NCBI RefSeq assembly: GCF_000717655.1
Contig: NZ_JNZY01000023.1
Location: 82,054-146,053, forward strand
Source of the DNA: Streptomyces katrae
GTDB taxonomy: Bacteria > Actinomycetota > Actinomycetes > Streptomycetales > Streptomycetaceae
DNA: 64,000 bases
Reading direction: 5' to 3'
Shown piece by piece: positions 16,674 through 25,306 of the stretch. Positions within the stretch are counted from its first letter, which is position 1. Every line of letters starts with the position of its first letter. The translations under genes were made by a program, and so were the position numbers. Under the pieces are notes generated by a model. That model did no database searches, had not been told where the DNA came from, and saw only the letters and a list, made by a program, of their open reading frames with translations.

Positions 16674-18314
16674 ATGAAACGTCTCGCACGGCTGCTCGCC
16701 ACCGCCGGACTCCTCGCCGCCGCCCTTCCCGGGCTGGCGACGCCGTCGGCCTCCGCCGCCTCGACCCCCTCGTACCTGCGACAGACGCCGGCCTGGCACC
16801 GCTGCAGCCCCGATCGGCCGGCGGCGTACGAGTGCGCCACCCTCAAGGTGCCGCTCGACTACCAGCGTCCCGAAGGGCGTACCCTGAACCTCGCCATATC
16901 CCGGATGAAGAGCGAGAACCCCGCCAAGCGGCGTGGCGTCCTCCTCCTCAACCCCGGCGGCCCCGGGACCTCGGGTCTCTACCGGCCGATCCGGACGAAT
17001 GCCGAGATGCCCGAGGACGTCCGCGACCGCTACGACCTCGTCGGCTTCGACCCGCGCGGCGTCGGCGAGAGCAGCCCGATCGGCTGTGGTGATCTGAGCG
17101 AAGCGGAGGTGGGCGTCGGCGGTGCTTACCGGCCCGAGACCTTCGCCTCGGACGTGTCCTGGGCGCGCGGAATCGCCGACAAGTGCCGTGCGAAGTCGGG
17201 CGATGTGATTCCGTACATCACCACCCGCAACACGGCGCGCGACATGGACGTCATCCGCGCCGCACTAGGGGAGCGGACGGTCTCGTACCTTGGCTACTCG
17301 TACGGGACGTACCTCGGCGCGGTGTACTCCCAGATGTTCCCGGAGCGCACCGACCGGTTCGTCCTGGACAGCGGCGTGGACCCGGGGCGCGTCTGGCGCG
17401 GCATGATCCAGGCGTGGGGGACCGGAGCCGAGCCCGCCTTCGAGCGGTGGACGCGGTGGGCGGCGGAGCGCTCGGACGCTTATGGGCTCGGCGCCACGCC
17501 CGAGGCGGTGTCGGCCACCTTCTGGGCGCTGGTCGCGCGGGCCGACCAGGACCCGATCATCCACTACGGGGAGAAGGTGACGGGTGACTACATCAGGGCC
17601 GACCCGTTGCTCTTCTTCGATCCCCACGGTGCCTCGGTCGTCGTCAAGTCCATCAAGGCATCGGCCGACAAGGCGCCCCAGCCGCCGGGTGGCACCGCTC
17701 CGGGCGGCATGGCTCCGGGTGGCACCGATCCGGGCGCGAGCGGGAAGGGCGCCGACAGGAAGGGGCCCGGCGCGCAGTCACCGCTCGGCGGCGTCCGGGC
17801 CGCCGGCCCCGGCGTCGACGCGGGAGGGGCGTCGGAAGGTCCGGACGCCATTCCCGCCAGCAACGTCACCGCCGTGTACTGGGCCGTGGTGTGCGGGGAC
17901 ACGGACAACTGGCCCCGCGATCCGGAGCAGTACGCGCGGGACGCGGCGCGGGACAAGGTGAAGCACCCGCTCTACGGGGACTTCGCGTCGAACATCAAAC
18001 CGTGCGCCTTCTGGCAGCGGCCGCTGGAGCCCGCCACGCCCATGAAGACCCGGGCCGATGTCCTGACCGTGCAGAACGAGTGGGATCCGATGACCCCGCT
18101 CGACACCGGCCAGGGGCTGCACCAAGCGCTCAAGGGGTCACGGATGGTGCTGGCGCTGGGGGGTGAGGGGCATGGCGTGTATCTCTCCAACCCCACGGCC
18201 TGCGCCAACATACCCGTCAACGCGTACCTGTCGACGGGACGGCTGCCCGCGAAGGACGCGACCTGCCACAACCCGCCGCCCACCCCGGATCCGAAGGGTG
18301 CCGGAGCACGCTGA
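16674..18314 (+). CDS. Secreted tripeptidyl aminopeptidase-like S33 peptidase (SlpD/SlpE type)
   Basis: A 546-residue secreted alpha/beta-hydrolase peptidase. Residues 1-29 are a signal peptide (MKRLARLLA, Ala/Leu core, SASA site). The oxyanion segment NPGGPGTSG is at about 93-101, the nucleophile is Ser209 in GYSYGTYLG, and the catalytic His lies in GGEGHGVYL; the acid lies in the NEWDPMTPL loop. These enzymes remove tripeptides from extracellular proteins. A Gly/Pro/Ala-rich insert of about 60 residues (with PGGTAPGGMAPGG) interrupts the cap region near 345-400 and looks disordered. The ATG at 16674 follows AAGGAACG. The gene lies between the two 46-bp repeats. Confidence 0.9.
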   Translation: MKRLARLLATAGLLAAALPGLATPSASAASTPSYLRQTPAWHRCSPDRPAAYECATLKVPLDYQRPEGRTLNLAISRMKSENPAKRRGVLLLNPGGPGTSGLYRPIRTNAEMPEDVRDRYDLVGFDPRGVGESSPIGCGDLSEAEVGVGGAYRPETFASDVSWARGIADKCRAKSGDVIPYITTRNTARDMDVIRAALGERTVSYLGYSYGTYLGAVYSQMFPERTDRFVLDSGVDPGRVWRGMIQAWGTGAEPAFERWTRWAAERSDAYGLGATPEAVSATFWALVARADQDPIIHYGEKVTGDYIRADPLLFFDPHGASVVVKSIKASADKAPQPPGGTAPGGMAPGGTDPGASGKGADRKGPGAQSPLGGVRAAGPGVDAGGASEGPDAIPASNVTAVYWAVVCGDTDNWPRDPEQYARDAARDKVKHPLYGDFASNIKPCAFWQRPLEPATPMKTRADVLTVQNEWDPMTPLDTGQGLHQALKGSRMVLALGGEGHGVYLSNPTACANIPVNAYLSTGRLPAKDATCHNPPPTPDPKGAGAR

Positions 18315-18344
18315 CGACAGGGCCCGGCCGCCCGGCCTCGCTGG

Positions 18345-18390
18345 AATCGGCTGAGCCCGGTCAAGCGGTCAGCCGCGAACCCTGTCCACA
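18345..18390. repeat. 46-bp direct repeat, right copy
   Basis: Second copy of the 16376-16421 repeat, same orientation, two mismatches. It starts 31 bases after the S33 peptidase stop and runs straight into DNA-ligase relic sequence on the minus strand. Confidence 0.75.
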
Positions 18391-18884
18391 ACAGGCCCTC
18401 GACACCGGACACGTCCGTCCACGACTCCAGCCACTCCCGGGCCGTCGCCAGGTCTGTCGTCATGGGGCAGAGCGTCCACGGGGCCGTCAGGCCGTGATCG
18501 GCGAACAGGGCCTCAAGCCGGGCGCGGCTTTCGGCGTAGGGGCGGTTCAGCTGTTCCTCCCCGTCCAGTTGCAGCACGTCGAACGCAACGAAGTAGGCCG
18601 GCCACCGGGCAGCCAAGGTGGGGGCGGTGCGGCCGCGGGCGGCGGCCCGGCGCTGCACCGCCTGGATCGACAACCGGCCCGCCTCGGGACCCACACCAGC
18701 AACTCGCTACCGAGGACCAGCCGCCCGGTGGCTGCTGCTCGGCAGCCGCGACGAGATCAGGGAACCGGTCTTGGACCAGGGAACCGCGCCGGGTCTGCAA
18801 CAACACCCGCCCGCCCGGCCCGACCGCGGTGAACAGCAGCACCCAGTGCCCGTCGAACTCCTGCTCAAACGCCAGAGGACCCAG
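18391..18884 (-). pseudogene. ATP-dependent DNA ligase remnant, copy A
   Basis: The minus strand encodes the adenylation domain of an ATP-dependent DNA ligase in two frames. The first reads GPLAFEQEFDGHWVLLF, where motif I should be KxDG but the AMP-accepting Lys is Glu, then VLLQTRRGSLVQDRFPDLV. After a frameshift near 18700 it continues GRLSIQAVQRRAAARGR, YFVAFDVLQLDG, LNRPYAESRARLEALF and WTLCPMTTD and stops in SGVEGLLW at about 18391, before motif V. OB-fold and C-terminus are missing. Both the frameshift and the loss of the catalytic Lys mark it as dead. Three other relics of the family are at 26.9, 37.0 and 46.6 kb. Confidence 0.8.
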
Positions 18885-19049
18885 CACACCGGGACCCGGC
18901 ACCGACTCCGCAGCCCGGCCCCGGGGGCCAGCCTGGCCCCGCAAGGGCATGGCCTGGTGAAGGACGCCGTACGGCGGAGCGTGGCAGGGGGGCAGGTGCG
19001 ACGTGGACCGACGGTGGCCAGTGAGCCGCCGCGACCGACCCACCGGGCA

Positions 19050-19760
19050 TCAGGGTCCGTCGCACGTGGCATGCGGTGGTGTTCCCGGCGGCAGGTAGAC
19101 CGAGCGTTCCTGCGTGGTCAAGTCGCGGCCTATGGCATGACAGATCTTGCTGATAGCTGCGGTGGGGGTCGGCAAGGCCAGGTTCCAAAGGCGTACGGTC
19201 TGGTCTCTGCTGGCGGTGACCACAGTGCGGCCGTCAGGGCTGAAGGCTACGGAGAGCACGGTGTCGGTGTGCCCGGCGAGCCTGGCAAGCATCGCGCCAA
19301 CGGCTGGGTCCAATGTTGTCCGTGTCCCACAGCCGTACTGTGCCGTCCTCACCGCCGGTTGCCAGGACGCGCCCGTCCGGGCTGAACACCGCCGACACGA
19401 CAGCGCCGGTATGACCGGACAGGCTCCCGCGACTACGACCCGTCAACGGGTCCAACAGGTGAACCGTCCAGTCCTCACCACCGGTTGCCAGAATGCGCCC
19501 ATCCGGGCTGAAGACCAGAGCGTGCACCTTGCCGTTGAATCCGGGCAGGTTTCTACGCCCGTCGCCGGTGGACGCGTCCCACAACTCCACTCCGCGGGCA
19601 GCGCTGCCGGTGGCCAGAGTGCTGCCGTCCGGACTGAAAGCCAAGGCTGCCGCCCCGCCGTTGTACCCGGCCAGACTTGTGCGGAGGCGGCCGGTGGACG
19701 CGTCCCATAGCTTTACCCCAGTATCGTCGTTGCTCGCGGCGTCGCGCTGGGCACGTGGGG
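19050..19760 (-). pseudogene. WD40-repeat protein remnant
   Basis: The minus strand shows four to five WD40 blades: [76 protein letters not shown] and, after a frameshift near 19320, [20 protein letters not shown]. It ends in [16 protein letters not shown] and a short tail, the normal C-terminal sequence of Streptomyces WD40 regulators. The N-terminal signalling part is missing: blades begin abruptly near 19750, next to an unrelated relic. Intact versions are fused to NTPase or kinase domains. Confidence 0.75.
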
Positions 19761-19765
19761 CGGAC

Positions 19766-20473
19766 CTACCGGGATGACGGTCGTCGTGGTCTCGGCCGCC
19801 GCCCCAGTGGCATGTGCCACAGTCTCCAAACGCCGCCAGCGGGGGCTTGCCCAGGGTCACCTTGCGCTTGCCCACACTGTCGCCGGGAGGCTTGCCCGGG
19901 GCGGAAGCGCGAGCGCCAGCCGCGGGCCTTCTCGGCATTCTCGGCGGCCTCCTGCTCCATGCGGTCGCGCTCGGCCTGGTCTGCTGCCCGCGACCCTCTT
20001 GTCCTCGCACGGCTCGCAGCGTCGGGTGCCACCGGTGGCCCGGATCCGGGGACAGCTGGGTGTTCTCCCATCGGTCGGTGTCGAACTTCGTCCCGCAGCC
20101 GGCGCAGGCAGGGCGGGCGGCCTCGCGCTCGGCCTTCTTCTGCTCGGCTGCGCGGCGCAGCTGCTCCTGGTACTCCGCCTGCTGCGCCTCCATCCGCTCC
20201 GCTCGGCGGGCGAGGACAGCGTCCCGGCGGGGGTTGCCGATCGCGTCGCGCAGCGGCTGCATGGGGGTGCGGCCGAAGGCGAGGGAAGACCGGGCCGTTC
20301 GGGCGGTGGGCGCGCAGGTTGCGCAGGCCGGTCGCGATGATCGGGATCTTCCTGTCATAGCTGCTGAACCCGTCGGCCGGCTTCCCCGCCCACAGCGGCC
20401 GGGACAGCTCCTGCAGCCGCGGGACGGTGCGGTTGGGGGCGCGGGCGCCGATGTGGTTGAAGACGATCAGCAT
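19766..20473 (-). pseudogene. Frameshifted zinc-finger hypothetical gene
   Basis: Starting at an ATG (20473) one frame reads LIVFNHIGARAPNRTVPRLQ and SSYDRKIPIIATGLRNLRAH; a shift gives RTPMQPLRDAIGNPRRDAVL, a Gln/Ala/Glu/Arg coiled coil and CAGCGTKFDTDRWENTQ; another shift gives ERDRMEQEAAENAEKA. The pieces line up as one protein with an N-terminal globular part, a coiled coil and a CxxC zinc motif, broken by at least two frameshifts. Its start overlaps the start of the divergent MerR-clamp gene by 23 bases, suggesting that a rearrangement joined them. Family not recognised. Confidence 0.55.
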
Positions 20474-21518
20474 CAGCGCCTTCGCGCGGCGAGTGGGTCT
20501 CGCTCCGAGCGCCCTGCGTTTCTACGACGACTGCCGCGTTCTGCGGCCGGCGTGGGTTGACGGGACGACCGGATACCGCTTCTACAGCCCTGCTCAGGAG
20601 GCCCGTGCCGCTCTCCTGCGCAGTCTGCGAGAGGCGGGACTGCCGCTGGCCGAGGTCACCGTGGTGCTCGACGGGCCCGAGCGCGAGGGCCGCGAGGTGC
20701 TGGAGCGGCACCTCGAGAAGGTGCGGGACCAGGCTCAGACCGCTAGGGCCGCCATCGCGGTGGCTCTGCGTTCCCTCTCGACCGCCGACAGTACGACGGA
20801 AGCGCGAATCGGCGGCGTGGAGTTGGCCAGTGCAGTACGCCAGGTGGTGCCGGCCGCGGCCTCCGACGTGGAACTCCCCGCGCTGGGTTGCGTCCTCATC
20901 GAGATGGAGGACGGCGAGGTTCGTCTGGTCGCTACCGATCGCTATCGCCTGTCGATGCGCGTCCTGAGGCCGGCGGCACTCGATGGAGGGCCCCGCCGCC
21001 TGCTGGTGCACGCGACTGACCTGATCGAGTTCGGGCAATGGGCGGCGCGAGTCCGCCAGGTCACCATCCAGGTCGGACCGGACGGCGCCCGCGCACGCAG
21101 TACGTCAGAGTCCCGTGCCCTGGTGACGACCGATGACCTGTTCCCTGCCTACCGCGAGATGCTCTCGGCTCTGGCTCCGCCCGAATACCGCGTGGTCGTG
21201 GATCGCCTGGCCCTTCACGATGCGGTCAACAGCCGTGCAGACGCTCCACGCATCGCTCTGAGCTTCGCCGGCGACGAGCTGATCGTCTCTCTCGCCGATC
21301 ACTCCAACGCCGTCACCCTGCCTGCAGTCTGCCATGAAGACCTGCCCCAGCGGATCGGGTTCGACCCGAGCGTCCTGGCTTCCGCCCTGGAGGCCAGTGT
21401 CGGGCCCGACGTTCTGCTGGAGATCTCCGCCGTAGATCAGCCTGTCGTAGTACGTTCCGCAGACCAGGGCAGCTTCACCACGCTGGTCATGCCCGTCTCC
21501 CTCAACACCTCCAGCTGA
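20451..21518 (+). CDS. MerR-type regulator fused to a DNA polymerase III beta-clamp-like domain
   Basis: A 355-residue fusion. Residues 1-75 are a MerR DNA-binding domain: SISAFARRVGLAPSALRFYD, then GYRFYSPAQEARAALLRSLR. A helical linker follows to about 120. Residues 120-355 resemble the sliding clamp (DnaN): GCVLIEMEDGEVRLVATDRY, VTTDDLFPAYREML and a closing MPVSL, typical clamp strands. The final repeat corresponds to clamp domain III. Such fusions exist as a small actinobacterial family; whether they form rings or use the clamp fold as an effector domain is unknown. ATG at 20451; a GTG at 20427 is also in frame. The TPR protein gene follows by 40 bases, likely one operon. Confidence 0.8.
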   Translation: MWLKTISISAFARRVGLAPSALRFYDDCRVLRPAWVDGTTGYRFYSPAQEARAALLRSLREAGLPLAEVTVVLDGPEREGREVLERHLEKVRDQAQTARAAIAVALRSLSTADSTTEARIGGVELASAVRQVVPAAASDVELPALGCVLIEMEDGEVRLVATDRYRLSMRVLRPAALDGGPRRLLVHATDLIEFGQWAARVRQVTIQVGPDGARARSTSESRALVTTDDLFPAYREMLSALAPPEYRVVVDRLALHDAVNSRADAPRIALSFAGDELIVSLADHSNAVTLPAVCHEDLPQRIGFDPSVLASALEASVGPDVLLEISAVDQPVVVRSADQGSFTTLVMPVSLNTSS

Positions 21519-21558
21519 TTCTTCCTCAACCCCGCACCCTCATCACCCCAGGAGAACC

Positions 21559-22212
21559 GTGACCGAGCCCCAGAACATCGTCGTGCAGCTGTGCGTGCAG
21601 GGTATGCAGGCCGAGACCGAAGGACGAGATGCCCGAGCACGGGACCTGTTCCTTCAAGCGTGGGAAGCGGCCGAGGACGACTACGACGCCTGCATCGCCG
21701 CCCACTACCTCGCCCGGCACCAGCCCACCCCGCAGGAGACCCTGCGCTGGAACCAGGAGTGCCTGAACCGGGCCGACAAGGTCGGCGACGACCGTGTCCG
21801 CGGCTTCTACGCCTCACTTCACGGCAACATGGCCCGCGCCCACCGGGACCTGGGCCAGATCGACCTGGCCCGCGAACACTTCGAGTACGCAGCGAAGCAC
21901 ATCGACGACGTCCCAGCAGGCCCGCACCAGCAATGGCTCCGCTACCGCATCGCCGCAGGACTGCGCGCCACCGCCCCGGCCGCACCACAGCAGCACGAAG
22001 ACCCGGTCGGCGAACTCCTCGCCAAGCTCTGCGCACGCACGGACCTCGAAGCCCTGAGCCTGCTGCTGCCTCCGTACATGGGCAGCCTCGGCACACCCGA
22101 TGACGAGGAGAGCATCACCACCGCCCTGCGCATGCTCCATGCCGAGCGTCGCCTTCCTGACGACGAGCAGGCCGCCCTCAGCCACGCGATCAAGGTCCGG
22201 TCCGCCGCGTGA
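21559..22212 (+). CDS. TPR-like protein downstream of the MerR-clamp gene
   Basis: A 217-residue soluble protein starting at GTG 21559 behind CAGGAGA. Residues about 5-125 form three tetratricopeptide-like helix pairs (ARDLFLQAWEAAEDDYDACI, CLNRADKVG, YASLHGNMARAHRDLGQIDL, AREHFEYAAKHID), a scaffold for protein contacts. The last 80 residues are also helical with an LLPPYMGSLGTPDDEE motif. The 40-base gap and shared strand suggest an operon with the MerR-clamp fusion, so it may act with it. No enzymatic motif is visible. Confidence 0.75.
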   Translation: MTEPQNIVVQLCVQGMQAETEGRDARARDLFLQAWEAAEDDYDACIAAHYLARHQPTPQETLRWNQECLNRADKVGDDRVRGFYASLHGNMARAHRDLGQIDLAREHFEYAAKHIDDVPAGPHQQWLRYRIAAGLRATAPAAPQQHEDPVGELLAKLCARTDLEALSLLLPPYMGSLGTPDDEESITTALRMLHAERRLPDDEQAALSHAIKVRSAA

Positions 22213-22369
22213 GCGCCCCCGAACCCCGGTGACACACGAGACACGCGTGTAGACCAGCGGCCGCCTTCCTGGGAGCCGCCGAACCTTCAACGATGTGGAG
22301 GGAAGAGCGGGGGACAGTCGAAATCATTCAGGCTGATCAGCCTGCCGCAGGATTCCGGGGACCAGATAC

Positions 22370-23572
22370 GTGGCCATACGCGCTGCCGTGGCGGTGGTGC
22401 TGACCGCCGCCGAGCGCCACCGGCTGAAGAAGATGACTTACGGGCACAAGTCTCCGCACCAAGCCCGGCAGCGCGCCGCAGTCGTCCTCGTTGCGGCACG
22501 TGGCCGGGGTAATGCCAGGATCGCAGCCGAGATCCACTGCACGTGGACCCGGTCCGGACCTGGCGCGGCCGGTTTGCCCACGGCGGGCTGCCGGCGCTGT
22601 CCGACCGCCGACGCTCCGGGCGCCCCGCCCGTTTCACCCCCGTGCAGGTCGCCGAGGCCACGGCACTGGCCTGCCAGCTGCCCGCCGAGACCGGCGTGCC
22701 GCTGTCGCGCTGGTCCTGCCAGGAGCTGACCGCCGAGCTGACCGCGCACGGGATCACCGAAACCGTCTCCGCGTCCACGGTGCGCCGCTGTCTGCGCGAG
22801 GACGCGCTCAAGCCCTGGCAGTACCGGTCCTGGATCTTCATCCGCGACCCGGACTTCCCGCCCAAGGCCCAACGTGTCCTGGACCTTTACGCCCGCACGT
22901 TCGAGGGTGTCCCGCTGTGCGAGGACGAGTACGTCATCTCCAGCGACGAGAGGACCTCCGTCCAGGCCCGCTGCCGCTGCCAGCCGACCCTGGACCCGGC
23001 CCGGGCCCGGGCGATGCGCGTCAACCAGGAGTACGGCCGCGGCGGTGCGCTGGCGCCTAGCTGGCCGCATACGACGTCCACCGCGCGAGGGTCTTCGGCC
23101 GCTGTAAGCCGAAGACCGGCATCGTCCCCTTCATGGCCCTGGTCACCCAGGTCATGACCGCCGAGCCCTACGCGAGTGCCAGACGCGTCTTCTGGATCGT
23201 CGACAACCGTTCCTCCCACCGGGGAAGAAGGCCATCGGCCGTCTGAACAAGGCGTTTCCGAACGCGGTCATGGTCCACACCCCCGTACACGCTTCCTGGA
23301 CCAATCAAATCGAGATCCTCTTCTCGATCGTCCAGCGCAAGGTCGTCCAACCCAACGACCTTCCCGGACCTGACCCAGGTCCGGGACCGGCTCCGAGCGT
23401 TCGAAGACCGCCACAACGCCACGGCACAGCCGTTCCAGTGGAGGTTCACCACCTCCACCCTGGACGATCTGCTGGCCAGGCTCGACCGACACACCTGCCG
23501 ACCGACAAGAAGAATCCTCCGTCGCGCTGGGAGCGTGATCAACCCCCCAAGGACTTACGAAGCCGACCACTA
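22370..23572 (+). pseudogene. IS630 family transposase, frameshifted (second type)
   Basis: Three plus-strand frames carry an IS630 transposase different from the one at 9.6-10.5 kb. The N-terminus reads LKKMTYGHKSPHQARQRAAV; the next frame gives WRGRFAHGGLPALSDRRRSG and CQELTAELTAHGITETVSAS, WIFIRDPDF and CEDEYVISSDERTS (first Asp region); then HASWTNQIEILFSIVQRKV. At least three frameshifts interrupt it, so it is inactive. I could not define terminal inverted repeats. It lies between the TPR gene and a 0.5-kb non-coding stretch. Confidence 0.75.
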
Positions 23573-24091
23573 AGGACGCGCTTCGCGCGCGGCGAGACCG
23601 ATCAGCCCTTGCTCCTGGTAGCGGCGTCGGCGGTGGGCGACTGTACTGAGTGTCGCCGGGTGCTGGCGCCCGTCAGCTCGGCGGCAGTCCCGCTTGAGCC
23701 ACGACTCCTAGCTGACGTGATCGGCCATCATCACCGCGTAGTGTCAGGCCGCGAAGCTCCCCGCCTTTCGCCCAGCCATGCCCAACGGCAGCCGAAGACG
23801 TTCTCCAGAACTCAGAGAGCCCAGGGCCTTGTAGAGGCCTACCGGCAGCTGACCAGCGCGAATGACAGGTATGCGGCCCATACCGGACGAGCCACGTCGC
23901 CACCTCCTCAGTTGCCCCTCGTCCTTCCAGCTGGCGGCTTCCGGCCGGTTGTGACTGAGCGCGCCAGTTGGCCCGTGTGGCCGACAAGCGCGCTCAGACA
24001 CGGTCGCCACGCCTGTACAGTGCCGGCCGCCGAAGGGGCCGAGCGTTGCCGTAGGTGGTTGTGCGGGTGGCCGACCGGCCAGCCCGAGTCG
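23573..24091. other. 0.5-kb stretch without a supported gene
   Basis: Neither strand shows sustained coding character. The notable element is the palindromic repeat at 23955-23997. The region separates the IS630 relic from the SnoaL/TetR operon, whose end faces it. Confidence 0.4.
23955..23997. repeat. Dispersed palindromic repeat, copy 1
   Basis: Perfect 10-bp arms (23955-23964 and 23988-23997, CTGAGCGCGC and complement) enclose a second pair, GTTGGCC at 23967-23973 and GGCCGAC at 23979-23985. The same nested layout recurs at 32528-32569, and a variant lies at 25137-25189. Confidence 0.6.
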
Positions 24092-24439
24092 TCAGGCGGG
24101 GAGGAAGAACCCGGTCACGTCGGCGAGGAGGCCGTCCCGGTGCACGGCGCTGCTGACGCCCGTCATGAAGGTCTCGCCGTCCGGGCCGACTTGGGTCCAG
24201 CGGGCCAGTGACCTGTCGTGGTGGTCAAGGACCTCGTCGATGCGGAAGCGGTGTCCGGGAAACGCCCCGGCGAAGCCGTTCATGTACGCGTCCAGTTCGG
24301 CCAGGCCACCGACCTCGGTTCCCGGGTCCCGGTAGGTGACCTCGTCGACCGCGACCGCGCCGAGCGCGGTCAGCCGTATCGAGGGGTCGGCCGACCAGCA
24401 CGCGGCGTAGTCGTTCCAGAGCTGCTGTTGGTCACTCAT
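24092..24439 (-). CDS. SnoaL-like / NTF2-fold protein
   Basis: A 115-residue single-domain protein of the NTF2-like superfamily (SnoaL-like polyketide cyclases and related small-molecule enzymes). The cone-shaped fold is indicated by the N-terminal helix DYAACWSADPSIRLTAL, the VAVDEVTYRDPGT strand, the MNGFAGAFPGHRF helix-strand and the final DVTGFFLPA strand. No catalytic residue can be assigned with confidence. Its ATG overlaps the TetR stop by four bases (ATGA), so it is translationally coupled to that regulator and probably under its control. Confidence 0.8.
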   Translation of the reverse strand: MSDQQQLWNDYAACWSADPSIRLTALGAVAVDEVTYRDPGTEVGGLAELDAYMNGFAGAFPGHRFRIDEVLDHHDRSLARWTQVGPDGETFMTGVSSAVHRDGLLADVTGFFLPA

Positions 24440-25056
24440 CGCTGTTCCTCTTCGTGGGCTTGCTTGGCTTGCCTGGCACCGATCGATGCCATGGCTCCAT
24501 CAGTGATGGTGTGCAGTTTGGCGGCGCCCGTACCGGACCGGACGAGCACCAGGAGGCCCTGGTAGAGCGCCAAGAGCTGGGCGGCTGACTCCTCGACGTC
24601 GAGTTCCGCGGGCAGTAGCCGCTGGGCTCGGGCGCGCCTCAGCGCGTCGGCGAAGCCGGACTCGATCGTCTCCAGCCCCCGGCGCACGCCCGGCGTCGCC
24701 TGCGGGACGGTGAACGACTCCACCGCGGTGTTGGTGAGCAGGCACCCCGGATCGGGTTCAGGGCCGACGCCGGTGTCGAACGCCGAGGTGAAGAACGAGC
24801 GGATGCCGGCCACGGGATCTTCCGTGTCCTGCAGGTGAACGCGAACCCTGCCTTCCACCACTCGCTCGTTGTAGGCGTCCAGCGCGGCACTGAACAGGCC
24901 TTCCTTGCTGTGGAACGCCCGGTACAGGCTGCCCGGGTGCATTCCGGTCGCCTCTTCGAGGTCGCGCAGCGAGGCGCCGAGGTACCCACGACGACGGAAC
25001 AGACGCATGGCGGAGGCCAGCACCTCGTCCTGGTCCCAGACCTGTTTGCGACCCAT
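24436..25056 (-). CDS. TetR family transcriptional regulator
   Basis: A 206-residue repressor-type protein. Residues about 10-55 form the TetR HTH: AMRLFRRRGYLGASLRDLEE followed by MHPGSLYRAFHSKEGLF. The C-terminal ligand domain contains GCLLTNTAVES, typical of the AcrR/YxaF-like TetR_C subgroup. ATG 25056 is preceded by AAAGGAGGG. It is first in an operon with the SnoaL-like gene, and a TetR-type palindrome lies 17 bases upstream of its start (25073-25086), so autoregulation is likely. The effector is unknown. Confidence 0.88.
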   Translation of the reverse strand: MGRKQVWDQDEVLASAMRLFRRRGYLGASLRDLEEATGMHPGSLYRAFHSKEGLFSAALDAYNERVVEGRVRVHLQDTEDPVAGIRSFFTSAFDTGVGPEPDPGCLLTNTAVESFTVPQATPGVRRGLETIESGFADALRRARAQRLLPAELDVEESAAQLLALYQGLLVLVRSGTGAAKLHTITDGAMASIGARQAKQAHEEEQR

Positions 25057-25072
25057 CAACGCCCTCCTTTAG

Positions 25073-25086
25073 TTGAACGATCGCTC
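25073..25086. promoter_or_regulatory. Likely TetR operator
   Basis: TGAACGATCGCTCA is a near-perfect 14-base dyad directly upstream of the tetR start, of the TGAAC-N4-GTTCA class bound by many TetR repressors. Binding here would block the tetR-snoaL promoter. Confidence 0.6.
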
Positions 25087-25136
25087 ACAAACTAGCATGC
25101 CAATGCCCCGTGCGGGCCGCCCGACTGCTGCCGCGG

Positions 25137-25189
25137 GCTGAGCAGGGCGGGCCAACTGAGCCGCTCACCGGCCAAGTGAAGTGCTCAGC
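25137..25189. repeat. Dispersed palindromic repeat, variant copy
   Basis: Outer arms GCTGAGCA (25137-25144) and TGCTCAGC (25182-25189) are exact complements. The inside carries two same-direction GGCCAA blocks instead of the inverted pair seen in the other copies, so it is a diverged or rearranged member. It lies between the tetR promoter and the MFS gene. Confidence 0.45.
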
Positions 25190-25306
25190 CCCGCCAACAC
25201 GTAAGGTGCGCCGTAGTCGGCCGCTGAGCACTTCGGCCGCCAATCGCCTGCGCCGCCTTCAGGGGACGGCCGTTACGTCTCGAGCCGCTGCTGAAGCGGC
25301 GGGGGC

